Source of the DNA: Planctomycetota bacterium | GTDB lineage: Bacteria > Planctomycetota > Planctomycetia > Pirellulales > Pirellulaceae | Direction of reading: 5' to 3' | NCBI GenBank assembly: GCA_023417165.1 | Contig: JAEZGD010000121.1 | Location: forward strand, 1-8,482 | Length of the DNA: 8,482 bases | Shown here: piece after piece, positions 6,493 through 8,482 of the stretch | Position numbering within the stretch: the stretch's first letter is position 1 | Layout: each line of letters opens with the position of its first letter | Notes under the pieces: generated by a model | Told to the model about the DNA's origin: nothing | The model's input: only the letters and a program-made list of their open reading frames with translations | Databases searched by the model: none | Position numbers and translations under genes: made by a program

Positions 6493-6600
6493 GGCGCTGG
6501 CTGCCGATGGCCAGCGTCACACAGAGAAGAGGTTTTCGCTGAGGGACGCTCGTCCCGCCCCCTGCCTAATGCGCGATTTCTGCCGGTCGTGCAGAAACGC
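6493..6600 (+). promoter_or_regulatory. structured 5' leader of the secretion ATPase gene (three hairpins)
   Basis: Three non-overlapping inverted repeats occur in 108 bases. Hairpin 1 has CGCTGGC (6495-6501) paired with GCCAGCG (6510-6516); the loop-side bases T-G and G-T and the outer G-T and G-C can extend it. Hairpin 2 has GGGAC (6543-6547) paired with GTCCC (6552-6556) around GCTC. Hairpin 3 has TTTCTGC (6577-6583) paired with GCAGAAA (6591-6597), extended by GCG/CGC (6573-6575 with 6598-6600) across one bulged A at 6576. None is followed by a T-run, so they are not ordinary terminators. They could form an untranslated regulatory leader; I do not recognise a known riboswitch class. Confidence 0.42.
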
Positions 6601-6647
6601 AACCATGCGCGCAGAGGTTCTTTCTACGCGTTCGAGAGGGTGATGCT

Positions 6648-8396
6648 ATGGCCCGAAGCCGTTCGGTTGATTTTACGGAAATCCTGCTGCGCAATGGCAC
6701 TATCGGTGAAGGTCAGCTCCGCGAAGCCGAGAATATGGCGCGCGATGGCAAAAAGACCATCGCCGATAGTCTGGTCAAGCTGGGCTATGCCAGCGGCGAA
6801 GACGTCATGCGGGCGCTCGCCCAGCAATACGGGCTGGACTATATCGACTTACGTGAGGTGACGATCCCCGAATCGGTCATCGAACTGGTGCCTGAATCGG
6901 TCGCCCGCGAAAATGTCGTTCTCCCCATGGCGGGGGATGAAGACGCCATCAAGATTATTGCCAGTAATCCCAATGACTTAGAAGCTCAGGACAAGCTGCG
7001 GTTCATTCTGAACAAGAGAATCGTGCTCGCCTTAGCGCCGCGCGAAAACATCCTCGAAGCGATCAACCGCTATTACGGTCAGATCGAAGGTGAATCGGCG
7101 GACTCGATTCTCCAAGAATTCACCGACACGGCAATCGACTTCACCGCGACCGACAACGACGCTGGCGGCGGCGATGAGGCCATCGACGAGAATAGCGCCC
7201 CCGTCGTTCGGTTGGTGCAACTCATGATCACCGAGGCGGTGCAGACCCGCACCTCGGACATTCATATCGAGCCGTTCGAAGATCGGGTTCGTATCCGTTA
7301 CCGAATCGACGGCGTGCTTTCGGAGCGTGACAGCCCCCCCCGTCGTATGCTGGGGCCGATCATCTCCCGCATCAAAATCTTGGCGAAGATGGATATCGCC
7401 GAGCGTCGACGCCCCCAAGACGGGCGGATCAAGGTCACCGCTGGCGACAAGGATATGGACTTGCGCGTCAGTATCATTCCGACCAATCACGGCCAGTCGG
7501 TCGTCATGCGTCTGCTGGACAAGGACAACATCAAGATTGGCGTCCGCCAATTAGGATTTGCCGAGGACAATTATCAGGTTTTTCAAAGCCTCATTAAACG
7601 CCCCAACGGCATCGTGCTGGTGACCGGGCCAACTGGTTCCGGAAAGACCACCACCCTCTACGCGGCGCTCAATACCCTCAATCGCCCCGACCGCAAGATC
7701 ATCACGGCCGAGGACCCGGTGGAATACTACCTTCCGGGGATCAACCAAGTGGAAGTGCGGCACAGCATCGGACTCGATTTCGCGCGCATCATTCGCGCGA
7801 TGTTGCGTCAGGCCCCGAACATCATCCTCGTGGGCGAAATGCGTGATTCCGAGACCGCGTCGATGGGAATTCAAGCCTCTCTTACTGGACACTTGGTTTT
7901 CAGTACTCTACATACGAACGATGCGCCCAGTGCCGTTACACGTATGACCGACATGGGCGTACCCGGCTATCTGGTGGCAAGCAGCGTCATCGGCATCCTG
8001 GCACAGCGTTTAGTCCGGGTGGTTTGCCCGAAATGCAAGCGACCGTTCGCCCCCACAAAGGGTGTTTTGGAAGACGCAGGCATTCCGCCCGAGCTTGCGC
8101 AGCAGGCCCAGTTTATGAAGGGGGCCGGCTGCTCGCACTGCCAGAAAAACGGTTATCGGGGTCGCCTCGGCATCTACGAAATGATGCCCATGACCACCAA
8201 GATTCGCGAGCTGATTTTTAAGAACGCGTCGTCGGTCGAGATTCGTAAGCTCGCAATTTCACAGGGAATGAAGACGCTGTACGTGGACGGCATTCGCAAA
8301 GTTTGTCGCGGCCTTACCACCCTAGAGGAGGTGTACCGCAATGCCAAGCGAACCGAGCAGGACGACATGGCGATTCGCTCCTTAACGAAGCCATAA
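6648..8396 (+). CDS. pilB: PilB/GspE-family type IV pilus assembly or type II secretion ATPase
   Basis: A cytoplasmic hexameric ATPase that drives pilus or pseudopilus extension at the inner membrane. It has 582 residues, close to PilB (about 565-570) and longer than most GspE. Residues 8-145 form a T2SSE_N/MshEN-like N-terminal domain (...LLRNGTIGEGQL..., LVKLGYASGEDVMRALAQQYGLDYIDL). The NTPase core has the N2-type HIEPFEDRVRIRYRIDGVL at 206-224, Walker A GPTGSGKT at 327-334, the Asp box ITAEDPVEY at 352-360, the Walker B ILVGEMRD at 393-400 with catalytic E397, and the His box GHLVFSTLHTNDA at 414-426. Four cysteines, CPKC (460-463) and CSHC (495-498), form the usual zinc module, followed by YRGRLGIYE. 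ATG 6648 has GAGAGGG at 6634-6640. VGEMRD replaces the commoner VGEIRD. Planctomycetes often carry several paralogues, so PilB versus GspE cannot be settled here; I use pilB because of the length and domain layout. It may open an operon. Confidence 0.94.
   Translation: MARSRSVDFTEILLRNGTIGEGQLREAENMARDGKKTIADSLVKLGYASGEDVMRALAQQYGLDYIDLREVTIPESVIELVPESVARENVVLPMAGDEDAIKIIASNPNDLEAQDKLRFILNKRIVLALAPRENILEAINRYYGQIEGESADSILQEFTDTAIDFTATDNDAGGGDEAIDENSAPVVRLVQLMITEAVQTRTSDIHIEPFEDRVRIRYRIDGVLSERDSPPRRMLGPIISRIKILAKMDIAERRRPQDGRIKVTAGDKDMDLRVSIIPTNHGQSVVMRLLDKDNIKIGVRQLGFAEDNYQVFQSLIKRPNGIVLVTGPTGSGKTTTLYAALNTLNRPDRKIITAEDPVEYYLPGINQVEVRHSIGLDFARIIRAMLRQAPNIILVGEMRDSETASMGIQASLTGHLVFSTLHTNDAPSAVTRMTDMGVPGYLVASSVIGILAQRLVRVVCPKCKRPFAPTKGVLEDAGIPPELAQQAQFMKGAGCSHCQKNGYRGRLGIYEMMPMTTKIRELIFKNASSVEIRKLAISQGMKTLYVDGIRKVCRGLTTLEEVYRNAKRTEQDDMAIRSLTKP
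7334..7341 (+). repeat. C8 homopolymer tract inside the secretion ATPase coding sequence
   Basis: Eight consecutive C bases encode the end of S229, P230, P231 and the start of R232 in the DSPPRR segment. The frame is intact through it. Such tracts are prone to slippage, which here would cut the ATPase off before its Walker A motif. Confidence 0.6.
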
Positions 8397-8426
8397 ACGC
8401 TCCTGCATGGAATAAACTGAATTAAG

Positions 8427-8482
8427 ATGGTGGGAGTTCAGCAGGCGGTTCGAAAATCGCGTGCCATGGCTCTCCCCCAGAT
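8427..8482 (+). CDS. possible start of the next gene, cut by the window edge
   Basis: An ATG at 8427 opens a frame that stays open to the end (MVGVQQAVRKSRAMALPQ). A second in-frame ATG at 8466 would give MALPQ. It begins 30 bases after the ATPase stop on the same strand, a spacing that would suit an operon. No strong ribosome binding site is visible before either ATG. The gap and early frame contain a nested inverted repeat (CCTGC 8402-8406 with GCAGG 8441-8445, and TGAA 8418-8421 with TTCA 8437-8440). A pilus or secretion component such as PilT or PilC would be expected from context, but the few residues do not identify one. Confidence 0.3.
   Translation, partial: MVGVQQAVRKSRAMALPQ

Noticed and set aside
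6495..6600. Cyclic di-GMP (GEMM) riboswitch upstream of the ATPase
   Set aside because: The idea fits the gene's biology, but I do not see the conserved GEMM core sequences; only generic hairpins can be supported.
6445..6861. Plus-strand frame of 138 residues covering the ATPase leader and overlapping its start by over 200 bases
   Set aside because: It runs through the hairpins and then out of frame with the clearly conserved ATPase, has no domain-like sequence, and is best explained by lack of stops in GC-rich DNA.
1..8482. Defence system, mobile element, CRISPR or other multi-gene accessory cassette
   Set aside because: No transposase, integrase, phage, toxin-antitoxin, restriction or CRISPR-like sequence is visible, and the genes have housekeeping or envelope-type signatures with uniform composition by eye.

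Overview
This window looks like ordinary chromosomal DNA from a planctomycete, most likely the Pirellulales side of the phylum. The evidence is moderately high GC, sparse and unordered gene layout with mixed strands, and several protein types I associate with that phylum. These are a secreted beta-helix protein whose mature part opens with RDWYVDNVAGDD, a cysteine-rich lipoprotein-like protein with a GCGEFYFDEW...DPPEACDPCD core, a secreted HEAT-repeat protein with a small beta-barrel-like N-terminus, and a short membrane-anchored protein ending in an LR..A..LE/Y.EAD..R helical motif. The phylum assignment is inference from these patterns, not from a search.

Layout from left to right. Positions 1-860 hold the 3' part of an RlmN-type radical SAM methyltransferase, cut by the window edge. 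It converges on, and overlaps by 14 bases, a secreted HEAT-repeat protein on the minus strand (847-1998). A 242-base divergent gap leads to a secreted parallel beta-helix protein (2241-3134, plus). Only 4 bases after its stop lies the end of the convergent cysteine-rich lipoprotein-like gene (3139-3897, minus). A second divergent gap with a 9-base-period direct repeat leads to a long-chain acyl-CoA synthetase (4114-5766, plus). After a clear TATAAT promoter comes a small membrane-anchored protein of unknown function (5858-6409, plus). A 238-base gap with four successive inverted repeats precedes a PilB/GspE-type secretion ATPase (6648-8396, plus). The start of what is probably another gene runs off the right edge.

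The genes do not form one pathway. They cover ribosome modification, envelope and secreted proteins, fatty-acid activation, and type IV pilus or type II secretion. The last gene may open a pilus/secretion operon continuing beyond the window. I see no tRNA, rRNA, CRISPR array, insertion sequence, prophage or defence system. I did not find a convincing new multi-gene system. The points most worth a second look are the structured leader of the secretion ATPase, the cysteine-rich envelope protein, and the C8 tract inside the ATPase gene.
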